Shown: positions 9,111 through 19,773 of the stretch, piece by piece
Layout of the letters: the number at the start of each line of letters is the position of its first letter
Numbering within the stretch: the first letter of the stretch is position 1
Origin: Novosphingobium kaempferiae
GTDB taxonomy: Bacteria > Pseudomonadota > Alphaproteobacteria > Sphingomonadales > Sphingomonadaceae
DNA: 64,000 nt
Reading direction: 5' to 3'
NCBI RefSeq assembly: GCF_021227995.1
Contig: NZ_CP089301.1
Location: 4,216,001 to 4,280,000, forward strand
Made by a program: the position numbers and the translations under genes
Notes under the pieces: generated by a model
Seen by the model: only the letters and a program-made list of their open reading frames with translations
Told to the model about the DNA's origin: nothing
Databases searched by the model: none

Positions 9111-9539
9111 TCAGCCGAAGTACCCCTTCAGCCACGCCACCAGCGCATCCAGATCCGCGCCCTCCAGTACAACCGCGTGGCCAAGGTCCGGCACCTTGGG
9201 CCAGCCGCAGTCCACGAACTCGCGGCCCTGCCACTCGCGCGCGCCCTCGTAGCGGGGGATGACGTGGAAATGGACGTGCGGGTCCACCATCATCAGCATC
9301 AGGTAGTTGAGCCTGGCATAGCCGACCGCCTCGCCCAGCGCCGCTTCGATCGCGGTGGTGACGGCCTTGAGCTCGGCATGGGCTTCGGCGGGCAGGTCGC
9401 CGAATGCGGTGGCGTCGCTCTTGGCCGCCAGCACCAGCGAGCCCAGCGTCGGCTGCGCGGGGCGCGTCAGCACGACCCAGTGCGCGAACTCGGCGACCGT
9501 GGTCGCGGGCCAGCCGAACTTCTCGAGCGTCGCGTTCAT
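9111..9539 (-). CDS. HIT-family nucleotide hydrolase/transferase
   Basis: 142-residue histidine-triad protein. The triad is HVHFHVIPR (about residues 88-96), matching HxHxH followed by the expected Pro-Arg. HIT proteins hydrolyse nucleoside phosphoramidates or dinucleoside polyphosphates, or transfer NMP. The gene begins 4 nt after the CDP-alcohol phosphotransferase stop, so it is almost certainly in the same transcript. Its role in that context is unknown; removal of adenylated or cytidylated by-products is possible but speculative. Confidence 0.88.
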   Translation of the reverse strand: MNATLEKFGWPATTVAEFAHWVVLTRPAQPTLGSLVLAAKSDATAFGDLPAEAHAELKAVTTAIEAALGEAVGYARLNYLMLMMVDPHVHFHVIPRYEGAREWQGREFVDCGWPKVPDLGHAVVLEGADLDALVAWLKGYFG

Positions 9540-9543
9540 CGTG

Positions 9544-10680
9544 TCAGCCTTCCGCCAGCCAGGAGGTGATCGTACCGCCCCTCGCCCGCACGATCCATGC
9601 CTGAACGAGCCGGACGGCGTGGATCAGGCACGACAGCGCCGTCCACCACGCGACGGCGATGAGGCCGATGTCGGGGCGCGCGAAGATCATGGCGACGAAC
9701 AGGATCACCATGTTCGGATTGCGGCGCGCGGTGATGAGGCGGAACCTGCTGTCGAACGGTCGCCAGACGTGGATGTGCATCAGCCCGTTCTGGCGCATGA
9801 ACGCACCCTCGATCAGCCGCTGGACGACATAGCCTCCCTGAATCGCGCCCTGCACCCACCAGAACGTCGTCGTGTCGTAGGCAAGGCCCCATGCGCCAAG
9901 CCCGGTCGCCCAGAACCACCACCAGAACGGCGGATGGACAAGGTCCATGCCATGATCGAACACGTTGCCCCAGGCCGAGGACGTGATCGTGCAGCGCGCC
10001 AGCTTGCCGTCCACGGTGTCGAGCACCATGAACACCAGTCCCGTCGCCATGCCCGCCCAGTAATGCCCATAAGCGAACAGGGCAGTTGCAATGACGCAGA
10101 ACACCGCGCCGACGGTCGTGACCTGATTGGGCGTGATCCCGAACTTCGCACACACGCGCGTCAGCACCAGCGCCCACTCGGGCCAGAGGTACTTGGTCAG
10201 GACATCGGTCACGCCCTTGTACGCGCCGAAGTAGCTGGCCCGCTCGATCGGCCGCAAAGTGGACGCAATCAGCGGCATCAGGAACGGTGTCTCCCGCTTG
10301 CGCAACTGCTTGTTTTCAATGGTCGGTCGGTCCTCGTAGGCCACCGTCAGGAGCCCCTTGGTGTCGTTCAGTACCGTGTTCGACGCCATGGCGTGGGCGA
10401 TTCGGGCCGCCTGATCCGCATCTGCTGCATGTGCGAGAGCCGGAACACCGCCCAGAGTCAACACCATGCCCGGCCTCCCGGTGATGTGCGCAAACCACGC
10501 CGGATCCCACGCAAAAGCGGCATTCGAGAGGATCGCCGGCCCCTCCGGCACCGTCTCGACAGGCTCCAGCCCCGCCGCGCGGGCGATCCTGCCGACCCGC
10601 TGAGAAGGGCTAAGACCCCAGAGTTTAACGGGATTTTCGCCGATCGTCGCCACCGGCAGCACTTGCGTATTCTGGACCAT
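9544..10680 (-). CDS. CDP-alcohol phosphotransferase with degenerate N-terminal nucleotidyltransferase-like region
   Basis: 378-residue inner-membrane enzyme that would join a CDP-alcohol to an acceptor alcohol, releasing CMP. The family motif D-G-x2-A-R-x8-G-x3-D-x3-D reads DGKLAR ... G NVFDHGMD in the second half, with about six membrane segments around it. The first ~150 residues (for example KLWGLSPSQRVGRIARAAG) look like an eroded nucleotidyltransferase domain, as in bifunctional cytidylyltransferase/CDP-AP proteins, but without a recognisable NTP loop. The ATG at 10680 is chosen over an upstream in-frame TTG. It is divergent from the lipid kinase at 10806. Confidence 0.85.
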   Translation of the reverse strand: MVQNTQVLPVATIGENPVKLWGLSPSQRVGRIARAAGLEPVETVPEGPAILSNAAFAWDPAWFAHITGRPGMVLTLGGVPALAHAADADQAARIAHAMASNTVLNDTKGLLTVAYEDRPTIENKQLRKRETPFLMPLIASTLRPIERASYFGAYKGVTDVLTKYLWPEWALVLTRVCAKFGITPNQVTTVGAVFCVIATALFAYGHYWAGMATGLVFMVLDTVDGKLARCTITSSAWGNVFDHGMDLVHPPFWWWFWATGLGAWGLAYDTTTFWWVQGAIQGGYVVQRLIEGAFMRQNGLMHIHVWRPFDSRFRLITARRNPNMVILFVAMIFARPDIGLIAVAWWTALSCLIHAVRLVQAWIVRARGGTITSWLAEG

Positions 10681-10805
10681 GGACCGGCACGTAATGCCTT
10701 GGACACGCAGTGACAATGCGCCGCCCCCGGTTGCTCCGAATCCGTGTCAATACGGTCACAAGCGCCATCAAACTGTAACGCAAATGTGTCAGAGCATGTT
10801 TCTGG

Positions 10806-11885
10806 GTGATTTTACGGGCGGGCGACACTACATGGGTCGTCGTGCACGGAAGCATTCACACCTTCGAAACGCTGCCGATCTTCGGCGAGCTTGGTCGCCG
10901 GGACGGGGCGCGCACGGTGCGTCCGGTCCGTCGTGGGCGCGCGGTTCCCCTCGTCGGCATCGTCCGTAATCCCCGCAGCCATCGCAACAAGGGCGTCTCG
11001 CCCGAGATGGCGGATTGCTCCAACATTCTCACGCAGACCCCGCGCACCCGCGAGGAACTGCACGGCACGCTGAGCGAGTTCGCCCGCCGCGGCGTCGACT
11101 ACCTCGTGGTCGATGGCGGCGACGGCACCGTGCGCGACGTGCTTTCCGCAGGCGCCGACATCTTCGGCGACGACTGGCCGACCTTCATCGTGCTGCCCAA
11201 GGGCAAAACCAACGCACTGGCGGTCGACCTCGGCCTGCCCAACCGCTGGTCGCTGGCCGAAGCACTGAGTTCTGCCCATCGCGGCAAGACGATCGCGCGC
11301 AGCCCGCTGCGCATCTCCCCCGCCGACGGAACCGCACGCTGCGTGCAGGGTTTCATCCTCGGCACCGGCGTCTTCTCGATCGCCACCGAGGCCGGGCAGG
11401 AGGCGCATCGCCGCGGCCTGTTCAACAGCTTCGCAGTAGGCCTGACGATCCTCTGGGGCGTCGTCCAGACGCTGTTCGGCGGCGCCCGCAACGCATGGCG
11501 TGTCTGCACGCCGACCCGCATCGTCGATCGCCGCAGCGGCGAGCATCTGCCGTATCATGGCAAGGGCAACGCGGATGAGCGCTACCTGACCATTGCGACC
11601 ACGTTCGAGCGCTTCCCGCTCGGCGCGCGGCCTTTCGGACGTCATCCGGCACCCGGCCTGAAGCTTGCCGTGGTCGACTGGCCCGTGCGCTGGCTGATTG
11701 CCCTGCTTCCGGCGATGATGTTCGGCCTGAACCTGCCGTTCCTCGCTCGCAAGGGCGCGCAGCGCGTGAGCGCCCGTGAGGTCGAGATGGACATCGGCGG
11801 CTCGTTCATCCTCGATGGCGAGGCATTCCCGGCAGGTCGCTATGTCCTTGAGGAAGGCCCGCAGATCAACTTCGTCGTCCCCTGA
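10806..11885 (+). CDS. Diacylglycerol/sphingosine-kinase-family lipid kinase
   Basis: About 359 residues with the lipid-kinase catalytic motif VDGGDGTVRDVL (GGDGT at ~104-108), preceded by the LVGIVRNPRSHRNKG nucleotide-loop segment. The C-terminal half is the beta-rich domain of the family. It probably phosphorylates a lipid alcohol (diacylglycerol, a sphingoid base or ceramide). No ATG is available near the N-terminus. GTG at 10806 is the first start and GTG at 10842 is an alternative, so the first ~12 residues are uncertain. It is followed by the two nucleotidyltransferase genes on the same strand. Confidence 0.82.
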   Translation: MILRAGDTTWVVVHGSIHTFETLPIFGELGRRDGARTVRPVRRGRAVPLVGIVRNPRSHRNKGVSPEMADCSNILTQTPRTREELHGTLSEFARRGVDYLVVDGGDGTVRDVLSAGADIFGDDWPTFIVLPKGKTNALAVDLGLPNRWSLAEALSSAHRGKTIARSPLRISPADGTARCVQGFILGTGVFSIATEAGQEAHRRGLFNSFAVGLTILWGVVQTLFGGARNAWRVCTPTRIVDRRSGEHLPYHGKGNADERYLTIATTFERFPLGARPFGRHPAPGLKLAVVDWPVRWLIALLPAMMFGLNLPFLARKGAQRVSAREVEMDIGGSFILDGEAFPAGRYVLEEGPQINFVVP

Positions 11886-11944
11886 CGATCTGTTGACCGC
11901 AGGCCTTTGACGGCGCGGGCTTGTAATTGCCGCAAGCCTGTCCG

Positions 11945-12862
11945 ATGCACGCCGCGATGAGCGCGCAGTCCCCCCTCCATGATCGCATCGCCGCCGCCCT
12001 GACGCGCGAGGTCGTGCCCGAAGTGCGCGCCTTCGCCGAGCGGCTGGCGAACGAAGCGGGTGCGCTGGGCGTGCTGTTCTACGGCTCCAACCTGCGCACC
12101 GGGTCGCTGGAAGGCGTGCTCGACTTCTACGTGCTGCTGCCCGGCCCGCAGGTCGAGCGCATCTGGCCGCGCGTCAGCTACCACGAATGGACGCACGGCG
12201 GCGTGCCGCTGCGCGCCAAGGTCGCCACGATGGCGCTGGAAACCTTCGCCGCCGCCGCCGCCGGAGAGCACCTCGACACCACGATCTGGGCGCGTTTCGT
12301 CCAGCCGAGCGCGCTTGCCTGGCAGCGCGATGCGGCGGCGGGCGAGGCCGTGGCGCAGGCCGTCGCGGGCGCGGCGCGCACCGCCGCGCGACTGGCCGTG
12401 GCGCTGGGCCCCGCGACCGGCACTCCCGAAGACTACTGGCGCGCGCTGTTCCGCGCGACTTACGCCGCCGAATTCCGCGTCGAGAAGGCAGGCCGCGAGG
12501 ATTCGATCCTCGCCGCCAACCGCGCGCACTTCGACGGATTGCTGCCGCTTGCGCTCGATGCCGCAGGCGTGGCGTTCTCGCAGGATGGGAGCACGATCAG
12601 GCCCATGCTCGATCCGCGCGACCGGGCGCGCACGCTCGGCTGGTGGAAGCGCCGCCAGCGCCTCGGCAAGCCCTACAACGTCCTGAGGCTGCTCAAGGCC
12701 TCGACCACGTTCGAGGGCGCAGCCCGCTATGCCGCGTGGAAGATCGAGCGCCACACCGGCGTTCCCGTGACGATCACACCATGGCGCGAACGCCATCCCA
12801 TCCTCGCCGCACCGGGCGTTCTCTGGCAGGTCTGGCGCGGCAAGCGGGAGCGCGCTGCATGA
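11945..12862 (+). CDS. Tam41-like nucleotidyltransferase-fold protein
   Basis: 305 residues. FYGSNLRTGSLEGVLDFYVLL (split here as FYGSNLRTGSLEG and LDFYVLL, about residues 44-64) has the G-S ... D-x-(Y/D) arrangement of the DNA polymerase beta-type nucleotidyltransferase fold, and resembles mitochondrial CDP-diacylglycerol synthase Tam41. The assignment is tentative. The ATG at 11945 is chosen; ATG at 11957 is possible. The stop overlaps the next start by ATGA, so the pair is coupled. Its place between a lipid kinase and a second nucleotidyltransferase supports a role in making a CDP-lipid, but this is inference. Confidence 0.6.
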   Translation: MHAAMSAQSPLHDRIAAALTREVVPEVRAFAERLANEAGALGVLFYGSNLRTGSLEGVLDFYVLLPGPQVERIWPRVSYHEWTHGGVPLRAKVATMALETFAAAAAGEHLDTTIWARFVQPSALAWQRDAAAGEAVAQAVAGAARTAARLAVALGPATGTPEDYWRALFRATYAAEFRVEKAGREDSILAANRAHFDGLLPLALDAAGVAFSQDGSTIRPMLDPRDRARTLGWWKRRQRLGKPYNVLRLLKASTTFEGAARYAAWKIERHTGVPVTITPWRERHPILAAPGVLWQVWRGKRERAA

Positions 12863-13629
12863 CGACGTCGAAGATTCCGGCCGTTCTGGTCCTCGCCGGG
12901 TCGCGGCCCGGTGCGCCAGATCCGGTCGCCGACGCGGAAGGCGTGGCGCACAAGGCTCTCGTCGAGATCGCCGGTCGGCCGATGCTCGCCCTCGTCGTCT
13001 CTGCACTGCGCGATGCGGGGATCGAGCGTATCGCCGTCTCCGCCAGCGAGCCGCAAGTCCGCGACCTCGCCCTCCGGCTGGGCTGCGAGGTGCTGGCGAC
13101 CGGCACGGGGCCAAGCGCGAGCGTCGCCATCGGCCTCGACGCCCTTTCCGCACCGCTGCTGGTGACAACCAGCGACCATGCGCTTCTCAAGGGCGAGTGG
13201 GTGCGCGATTTCCTTGCCGATACGCCCGAGGGCAGCGACGTCGCCGTCCTGCTCGCCCGGCGCGAGGCGATCGAGGCCGCCATGCCCGGCAGCCGCCGCA
13301 CCTACCTGCGCTTCGCGGACGGCCACTGGTCGGGCTGCAACCTGTTCCTGCTCGCCACCAGCCGGGCAGGCCTCGCCATCGAGACATGGAAGATGGTCGA
13401 GGCCGACCGCAAGCGCCCCTGGCGCATCGCCGCGCGGCTCGGTCTCGGCATGCTGGTGAGCTACGCGCTCGGCCGCCTGACGCTGGCCGAGGCCATCGGA
13501 AGATTGGGTCGCCGGATCGGCGTAACCGCCAGCCTCGTCGCCGCGCGGGACGGGCTTGCGGCGGTGGATGTCGACAAGCCCGCCGATCTCGTGGACGCCC
13601 GCGCCATCATGGATGCGCGCGGGGCCTGA
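12859..13629 (+). CDS. MobA-like NTP transferase
   Basis: 256-residue nucleotidyltransferase of the MobA-like NTP transferase fold. The N-terminus is VLVLAGSRPG followed by HKALVEIAGRPMLALVV, the sugar- or alcohol-phosphate binding loop. TTSDHALL occupies the metal-binding position. A basic hydrophobic stretch near 185-215 (RIAARLGLGMLVSYALG) could touch the membrane. It would activate a small phosphorylated alcohol. It is coupled to the preceding gene by ATGA. The stop lies 4 nt from the end of the convergent DUF2141 gene. Confidence 0.8.
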   Translation: MTTSKIPAVLVLAGSRPGAPDPVADAEGVAHKALVEIAGRPMLALVVSALRDAGIERIAVSASEPQVRDLALRLGCEVLATGTGPSASVAIGLDALSAPLLVTTSDHALLKGEWVRDFLADTPEGSDVAVLLARREAIEAAMPGSRRTYLRFADGHWSGCNLFLLATSRAGLAIETWKMVEADRKRPWRIAARLGLGMLVSYALGRLTLAEAIGRLGRRIGVTASLVAARDGLAAVDVDKPADLVDARAIMDARGA

Positions 13630-13633
13630 GGGC

Positions 13634-14152
13634 TCACATGTACTTCATCTGGATGCGGATCGACTTCACGCCCTCGCCCACGGGCACGCCGACCTTGGTG
13701 TAGCTCGGCTTGCCGAGGTTGAAGATGTTGATCGACGGGTTGTTGGACATCGCGCCGCCATCGGTGCGGATGTCCGTCTCGCCGTTGCCGTTGACGTCGT
13801 GACGCACCGCGACGCCGTAAGTGCCCGAAGCCGGGACCGGCACGCAGAAGGTCATCGTGCCCGCCTTCGCAGGCACTTCAATGCGCGAGAGCCACTTGCC
13901 CTTGACCAGCCACTCGCCCGAGGTCGCGCGATAGGACTGGACGCGCAGCTTGCCGGAGGACGACTTGATGCCGTCGACGGTCACCATCATCGCCGGGCCC
14001 TTGTCGGACTGGCAGCGGGCGGGTTCGTTGCGGATTTCGTTGCGATAGGCTTCGGCCAGCGCCGGAGCAGGCGCGGCAAGCCCGGCGACCGCGCTCAGGG
14101 CGAGCGCGAGGGACGAGCGGTGAAGCAGGGTTCTGGAAATGGTCTTGGTCAT
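13634..14152 (-). CDS. Secreted DUF2141-family protein
   Basis: 172 residues with a clear signal peptide (Lys/Arg start, hydrophobic core, cleavage near PALA-EAYRNE). The mature part carries the DUF2141 pattern: VTVDGIKSSSGKLRVQSYR, a conserved AVRHDVNGNGETDI calcium-loop-like segment, and a C-terminal beta strand. The function of the family is unknown, and it is likely periplasmic. The ATG at 14152 has a strong GGGAAAGAG immediately upstream; the longer reading frame above it is not needed. It sits at the end of the lipid module but is convergent with it. Confidence 0.85.
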   Translation of the reverse strand: MTKTISRTLLHRSSLALALSAVAGLAAPAPALAEAYRNEIRNEPARCQSDKGPAMMVTVDGIKSSSGKLRVQSYRATSGEWLVKGKWLSRIEVPAKAGTMTFCVPVPASGTYGVAVRHDVNGNGETDIRTDGGAMSNNPSINIFNLGKPSYTKVGVPVGEGVKSIRIQMKYM

Positions 14153-14417
14153 CTCTTTCCCGTGTAGTCGACTCATGGGTGGCAGGCCACCGGCCCGCTT
14201 GAAACCCGTTTCGGAGCGCGAAGTGCCCCAGACGCCGTGAATGACCTCTGAACCTTCTGTTACGGCGCTGGAAAGCCCCGGCTCGTCGCATAGTCGCCGA
14301 AAAGCGGCGAAACCGGGCCTTGCCACAAGATCGCGTGTGGAAAACGGCAGGCCGAACGCTTGTCGCCCCAAGATGTGGTGGCGTATTCCGGGGAAAAGGA
14401 GCGTTCGTTAAACTGCC

Positions 14418-15086
14418 ATGACAACCCCGCTGATTTCCCCTTCGATCCTGTCCGCCGATTTCGCCCGGCTTGGCGAGGAAGTGCGCGCCATCGACGAAGC
14501 CGGGGCCGACTGGATCCACGTCGACGTCATGGACGGCCATTTCGTTCCCAACATCACCATCGGCCCGGCCGTGGTGAAGGCCCTGCGCCCGCACAGCGCC
14601 AAGCCTTTCGACGTCCACCTGATGATCTCCCCGGTGGACACCTATCTCGAGGCTTTCGCGGAAGCTGGCGCCGACTACATCACCGTCCACCCGGAGGCCG
14701 GTCCGCACGTCCATCGCACGGTGCAGACGATCCACAACCTCGGCAAGAAGGCCGGCATCTCGCTCAACCCGGCGACGCCCGCCAAGATGCTCGATTACCT
14801 GATCGACGAGATCGACCTCGTCCTCATCATGAGCGTCAACCCCGGCTTTGGCGGGCAGAGCTTCATCTCCAGCCAGCTTCGCAAGATCGAAGCGGTGCGC
14901 AAGATGATCGACAAGTCGGGCCGCGATATCCGGCTTGAGGTCGACGGCGGCGTCGATGCGCGCACCGCACCGCTGTGCGTCTCCGCAGGCGCCGACGTGC
15001 TCGTCGCGGGCTCGGCCACCTTCAAGGGCGGTCCGTCGCAGTATGCAGCCAACATCCGCACACTGAAGGGGCTCGACCTGCCGTGA
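14418..15086 (+). CDS. rpe: Ribulose-phosphate 3-epimerase
   Basis: 222-residue TIM-barrel enzyme of the pentose phosphate pathway, interconverting ribulose 5-phosphate and xylulose 5-phosphate. Motifs are [27 protein letters not shown] (metal and catalytic Asp), [17 protein letters not shown] and LEVDGGV. It is full length for the family. An in-frame TAA just upstream fixes the ATG at 14418. The stop overlaps the start of the heparinase gene by GTGA. The order rpe - heparinase - purH is, as far as I recall, common in related alphaproteobacteria. Confidence 0.96.
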   Translation: MTTPLISPSILSADFARLGEEVRAIDEAGADWIHVDVMDGHFVPNITIGPAVVKALRPHSAKPFDVHLMISPVDTYLEAFAEAGADYITVHPEAGPHVHRTVQTIHNLGKKAGISLNPATPAKMLDYLIDEIDLVLIMSVNPGFGGQSFISSQLRKIEAVRKMIDKSGRDIRLEVDGGVDARTAPLCVSAGADVLVAGSATFKGGPSQYAANIRTLKGLDLP

Positions 15087-16981
15087 ACTTCACCGCCCGC
15101 CCGCCGCTTGCGCCACGGAACCCGGAGACTTCACGGGCTGTTCCCTTGTCGCAGGCGGCCGTGGAGGGCGTGATGAACGAAACCATGGAAGAGACGCGCC
15201 CTGCCCCTGCGGCAGCCAATCCGGTCGAAGTGATCGAGCCCGGCCATATCGAGCCGGGCCGGGCGCTGGCGCTCGTCGATTTCTCGCCGCCCTCGGTCGG
15301 CGTCGGCGAACGTCTGATCCGCATGGCCTACCGCATGGGCGTGCCGGGGGCGATGCTGTCCGGACCGGTCGGCAAGAAGGCGCGCACGCGGCTGCTGGCG
15401 ACCGTCAACAACACCCTGCCCGGCAGCCGCAGCGCGGGCACCGCCATCCGCGCGGGCCACTTCATGGTCCACGGCGCGAAGACGCCGATCGCGCAGGTCG
15501 ATTTCGCCGGTGCCGCGCGCATGACGCCGCCACTGGAGAAGGTCGTCCACTCCTTCTCCTGGCTGACCGACCTCGAAGCCTGCGCCGCGCGCGAACAGGG
15601 CGCGCCGGTGGCCGAGCGCATTCTCAGCGCATGGCTACAGGCCAATCCCAAGCCGCCTGCCAAGCCCGGCAAGTCCCCCGCCTGGAGCGTGGGGAACACC
15701 GGCACGCGACTGGCGAACTGGCTGGCCCATGCGCCGCTGATCCTGTCGGGCGAAAAGGCGCTGCGCTCCCGCACGCTGGCGCACATCGCCGCGACCGCGC
15801 GCTGGCTCGATCGTCACGTCACCAATGCCGAGGACGGGCTGGCCGAAGTGGCGGGCTGGGTCGGCATCGTCGCGGCCGGGCTGCTGCTGCCCGATGGACG
15901 TCCGCGCCGCCTCTATGGCGAGGCTGGACTCATCAAGGCGCTGGGCGAACTGATGGGCGACGACGGCGGCGTGCTTTCGCGCAGTCCGCTCGCGCAGATG
16001 GAGGCGATCGCGCTGCTGGTGCGGCTGCGCAACTGCTACCACGCGACCCGCCGCGATGCGCCGTCCTCGGTCGAGCGTGTGGTCGAACTGCTGGTGCCCC
16101 CGCTGCTCGCCCTCACCCATGGCGATGGCGGGCTGGGTTCATGGCAGGGCGGCTGGGCAGTCGATGCGGTCGACCTCGAGGCGCTGATCCATGCCAGCGG
16201 CGTGCGCACGCGCCCGCTGCGCGACGTGCGCCAGTGGGGCTACCAGCGCGTCTCCGCCCACAAGTCGATCCTGCAGTTCGACACCGCCCCGCCGCCGATG
16301 CCCGCGCAGGCCCGCTTCGGCTGCGCCTCGACGCTGGCGTTCGAACTCTCCCACGGCGCGCACCGCCTCATCGTCAACTGCGGCGGCGCGGCGAGCGGCG
16401 GCGGGCTGGTGCCGGTGCGGCTGGAGCAGGGCCTGCGCGCCACCGCCGCGCATTCGACGCTGACGCTGGACGACGCCAACTCCACCGCCGTGCTCATCAA
16501 CGGCATGATCGGTTCGGGCGTCACCGAAGTCGCGGTGGACCGCAAGACGCTGCCGCAGGAAAAGGGCGCCAACGCCACCCGTCTCGACGCCAGCCACAAC
16601 GGCTATGCGGCGCGGTACGGCCTGACCCACCAGCGCATCCTGTTGCTGCGCGATGACGGCACGGAACTGCGCGGCGAGGATCTGCTCGTCCCCGCCGGGA
16701 AGAAGGGCAAGCGCGGCAAGGTCGGCTTCGCGATCCGCTTCCACCTCGGCCCGGAAGTCGATGTGAACCTGACGGCGGACGGCAGAGGCGCCGGTCTGTC
16801 CCTCCCCGACGGGAGCTACTGGCAGTTCCGCTCCGCCGCGGACGAGGGCGAGGTCACGGTGGAGGACTCGCTCTGGGTCGATGGACAGGGGCGGCCGCAG
16901 GCGACCCAGCAGATCGTCGTGCAGGGCATGGTCTCGCGCGGCGGCGGCACATTCGGCTGGATCATCAAGAAGATGAACTGA
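15083..16981 (+). CDS. Heparinase II/III-family protein
   Basis: 632 residues if the GTG at 15083, which overlaps the rpe stop (GTGA), is used. An ATG at 15173 would give 602. The all-alpha N-terminal toroid includes FSWLTDLEA and [17 protein letters not shown]. The C-terminal beta-sandwich carries the heparinase II/III domain ([16 protein letters not shown], then [16 protein letters not shown]). These enzymes are polysaccharide lyases; in sphingomonads the gene is conserved next to rpe and purH but the substrate is unknown. No signal peptide is evident with either start, which is odd for a lyase acting on external glycans. Confidence 0.88.
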   Translation: MNFTARPPLAPRNPETSRAVPLSQAAVEGVMNETMEETRPAPAAANPVEVIEPGHIEPGRALALVDFSPPSVGVGERLIRMAYRMGVPGAMLSGPVGKKARTRLLATVNNTLPGSRSAGTAIRAGHFMVHGAKTPIAQVDFAGAARMTPPLEKVVHSFSWLTDLEACAAREQGAPVAERILSAWLQANPKPPAKPGKSPAWSVGNTGTRLANWLAHAPLILSGEKALRSRTLAHIAATARWLDRHVTNAEDGLAEVAGWVGIVAAGLLLPDGRPRRLYGEAGLIKALGELMGDDGGVLSRSPLAQMEAIALLVRLRNCYHATRRDAPSSVERVVELLVPPLLALTHGDGGLGSWQGGWAVDAVDLEALIHASGVRTRPLRDVRQWGYQRVSAHKSILQFDTAPPPMPAQARFGCASTLAFELSHGAHRLIVNCGGAASGGGLVPVRLEQGLRATAAHSTLTLDDANSTAVLINGMIGSGVTEVAVDRKTLPQEKGANATRLDASHNGYAARYGLTHQRILLLRDDGTELRGEDLLVPAGKKGKRGKVGFAIRFHLGPEVDVNLTADGRGAGLSLPDGSYWQFRSAADEGEVTVEDSLWVDGQGRPQATQQIVVQGMVSRGGGTFGWIIKKMN

Positions 16982-17098
16982 GAGGCCGCGCCGCGTCCGG
17001 CCTTCCCGCCGGGACAAAGCGACGCAGCGCCCTTGCCCCCTTCCCCCTCGCAGCCTAAGGGCGCGCGCGAAGAGACATTCGCCAGGGAAGCCCGCCTC

Positions 17099-18691
<1,593 letters not shown>

Positions 18692-18727
18692 GGGCCGGTA
18701 CGCAGGACAGCAGGAGAAGACGCGACG

Positions 18728-18928
18728 ATGACGCTGACCGCATTCGGCCCGCTCGTCGTCGTCGGCTTCCTTGCCGGTCTCACCATCGCCGCCGTCCTGC
18801 TGCGTCTCGGCAAGCTCCGCTCACCCGCAAGCGCACTGGCGGCGGCCGCCCTGCCCTTCGGCTGCGCGGCGCTGCCGGTCGCGATCCTTGTCACATTTTC
18901 GGTGATTATGGCGGTTTCAGGTCACTGA
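18728..18928 (+). CDS. Small two-helix membrane protein
   Basis: 66 residues with two predicted membrane helices (residues ~6-26 and ~41-62), joined by a short basic loop (LRLGKLRS). AGGAG lies about 12 nt before the ATG. It lies 36 nt after purH on the same strand and may be cotranscribed. I do not recognise a family. Confidence 0.65.
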   Translation: MTLTAFGPLVVVGFLAGLTIAAVLLRLGKLRSPASALAAAALPFGCAALPVAILVTFSVIMAVSGH

Positions 18929-19099
18929 GCCCGATTGTTCCCGCCGTTCGTCCCGCCAGGTCAACCGTTCGTCGAAGAATCGGGATGTGAACCCTTTTGT
19001 TCACTGGACCGCAATCCATTTCCGGCCAAAGGGGCGCCACGCCTTAATCGACCGGCCTTTTCCCGGTCCCTGAGAGACAAATTCGAAAGCCGATCCGTC

Positions 19100-19249
19100 A
19101 TGGGTATCTTCAAAGCCGACTTCTACCGCTACTTCGCCTTCGGCTTCGCTGGCGGTGCTCTGCTGGTGCTCGGCGCGATGGGGATCGGCCACGTCTCGCC
19201 GCTGTCGAGCGACCTGGTGCCGCCCGCGCAGGCCGCCCAAGCCGAGTGA
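19100..19249 (+). CDS. Small single-helix membrane protein
   Basis: 49 residues. A short aromatic N-terminus (FKADFYRYF) is followed by one glycine/alanine-rich hydrophobic helix (~13-31) and an Ala/Gln-rich tail ending AQAAQAE. A longer in-frame reading upstream looks non-coding. The ribosome site is weak. Not recognised beyond this; the base composition fits coding in this genome. Confidence 0.55.
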   Translation: MGIFKADFYRYFAFGFAGGALLVLGAMGIGHVSPLSSDLVPPAQAAQAE

Positions 19250-19302
19250 TCTCAGGCGGAGTAATCCGAGCACCGATTGCCTAGCGGTGCGACAGGCCCC
19301 AT

Positions 19303-19773
19303 ATGGGGCTTATGTCCGGCAACCATAACCACCACGAACATTCCGGCGACAATCTCGTCAAGGCCGCCCGTCACGCTCTCGTCGATGCGGGCGAGCAGTG
19401 GACCGAGATGCGCGCCGATGTCTTCTCCGCCCTTGCCGAGCGGGAACGCCCCGCCTCGGCCTACGACCTTGCCGAAAGCGTCTCGACGCTGCGCGGCAAG
19501 CGCGTCGCCCCCAACAGCGTCTATCGCATCCTCGACCTGTTCGTGCGCACCAACCTTGCGCGCCGGGTGGAGAGCGCCAACGCCTACGTCGCCAACAGCC
19601 ACCCCGGCTGCCAGCACGACTGCATCTTCCTGATCTGCGACAGTTGCGGGCAGGCGGTCCACATCGACGACGACAAGCTGACCGGCGCCCTCATCGCCGC
19701 CGCCAAGGGCGCGGGCTTCGCCGACGTTCGCCCGGTGGTGGAACTGCGCGGCATCTGCGCGGACTGCAACTAG
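19303..19773 (+). CDS. zur: Fur-family regulator, Zur-like
   Basis: 156-residue (153 from ATG 19312) winged-helix metalloregulator. A His-rich start (NHNHHEHSG) is followed by the DNA-binding domain. SVYRILDLFVRTNLARRVES is the recognition region. Two CxxC pairs (ICDSCG and ICADCN) make the structural zinc site. The HDDCIF-like segment (CQHDCIFLI) and overall pattern fit Zur better than Fur, so it probably represses zinc uptake genes when zinc is sufficient. Its stop overlaps the convergent VOC gene's stop through a shared CTAG. Confidence 0.82.
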   Translation: MGLMSGNHNHHEHSGDNLVKAARHALVDAGEQWTEMRADVFSALAERERPASAYDLAESVSTLRGKRVAPNSVYRILDLFVRTNLARRVESANAYVANSHPGCQHDCIFLICDSCGQAVHIDDDKLTGALIAAAKGAGFADVRPVVELRGICADCN

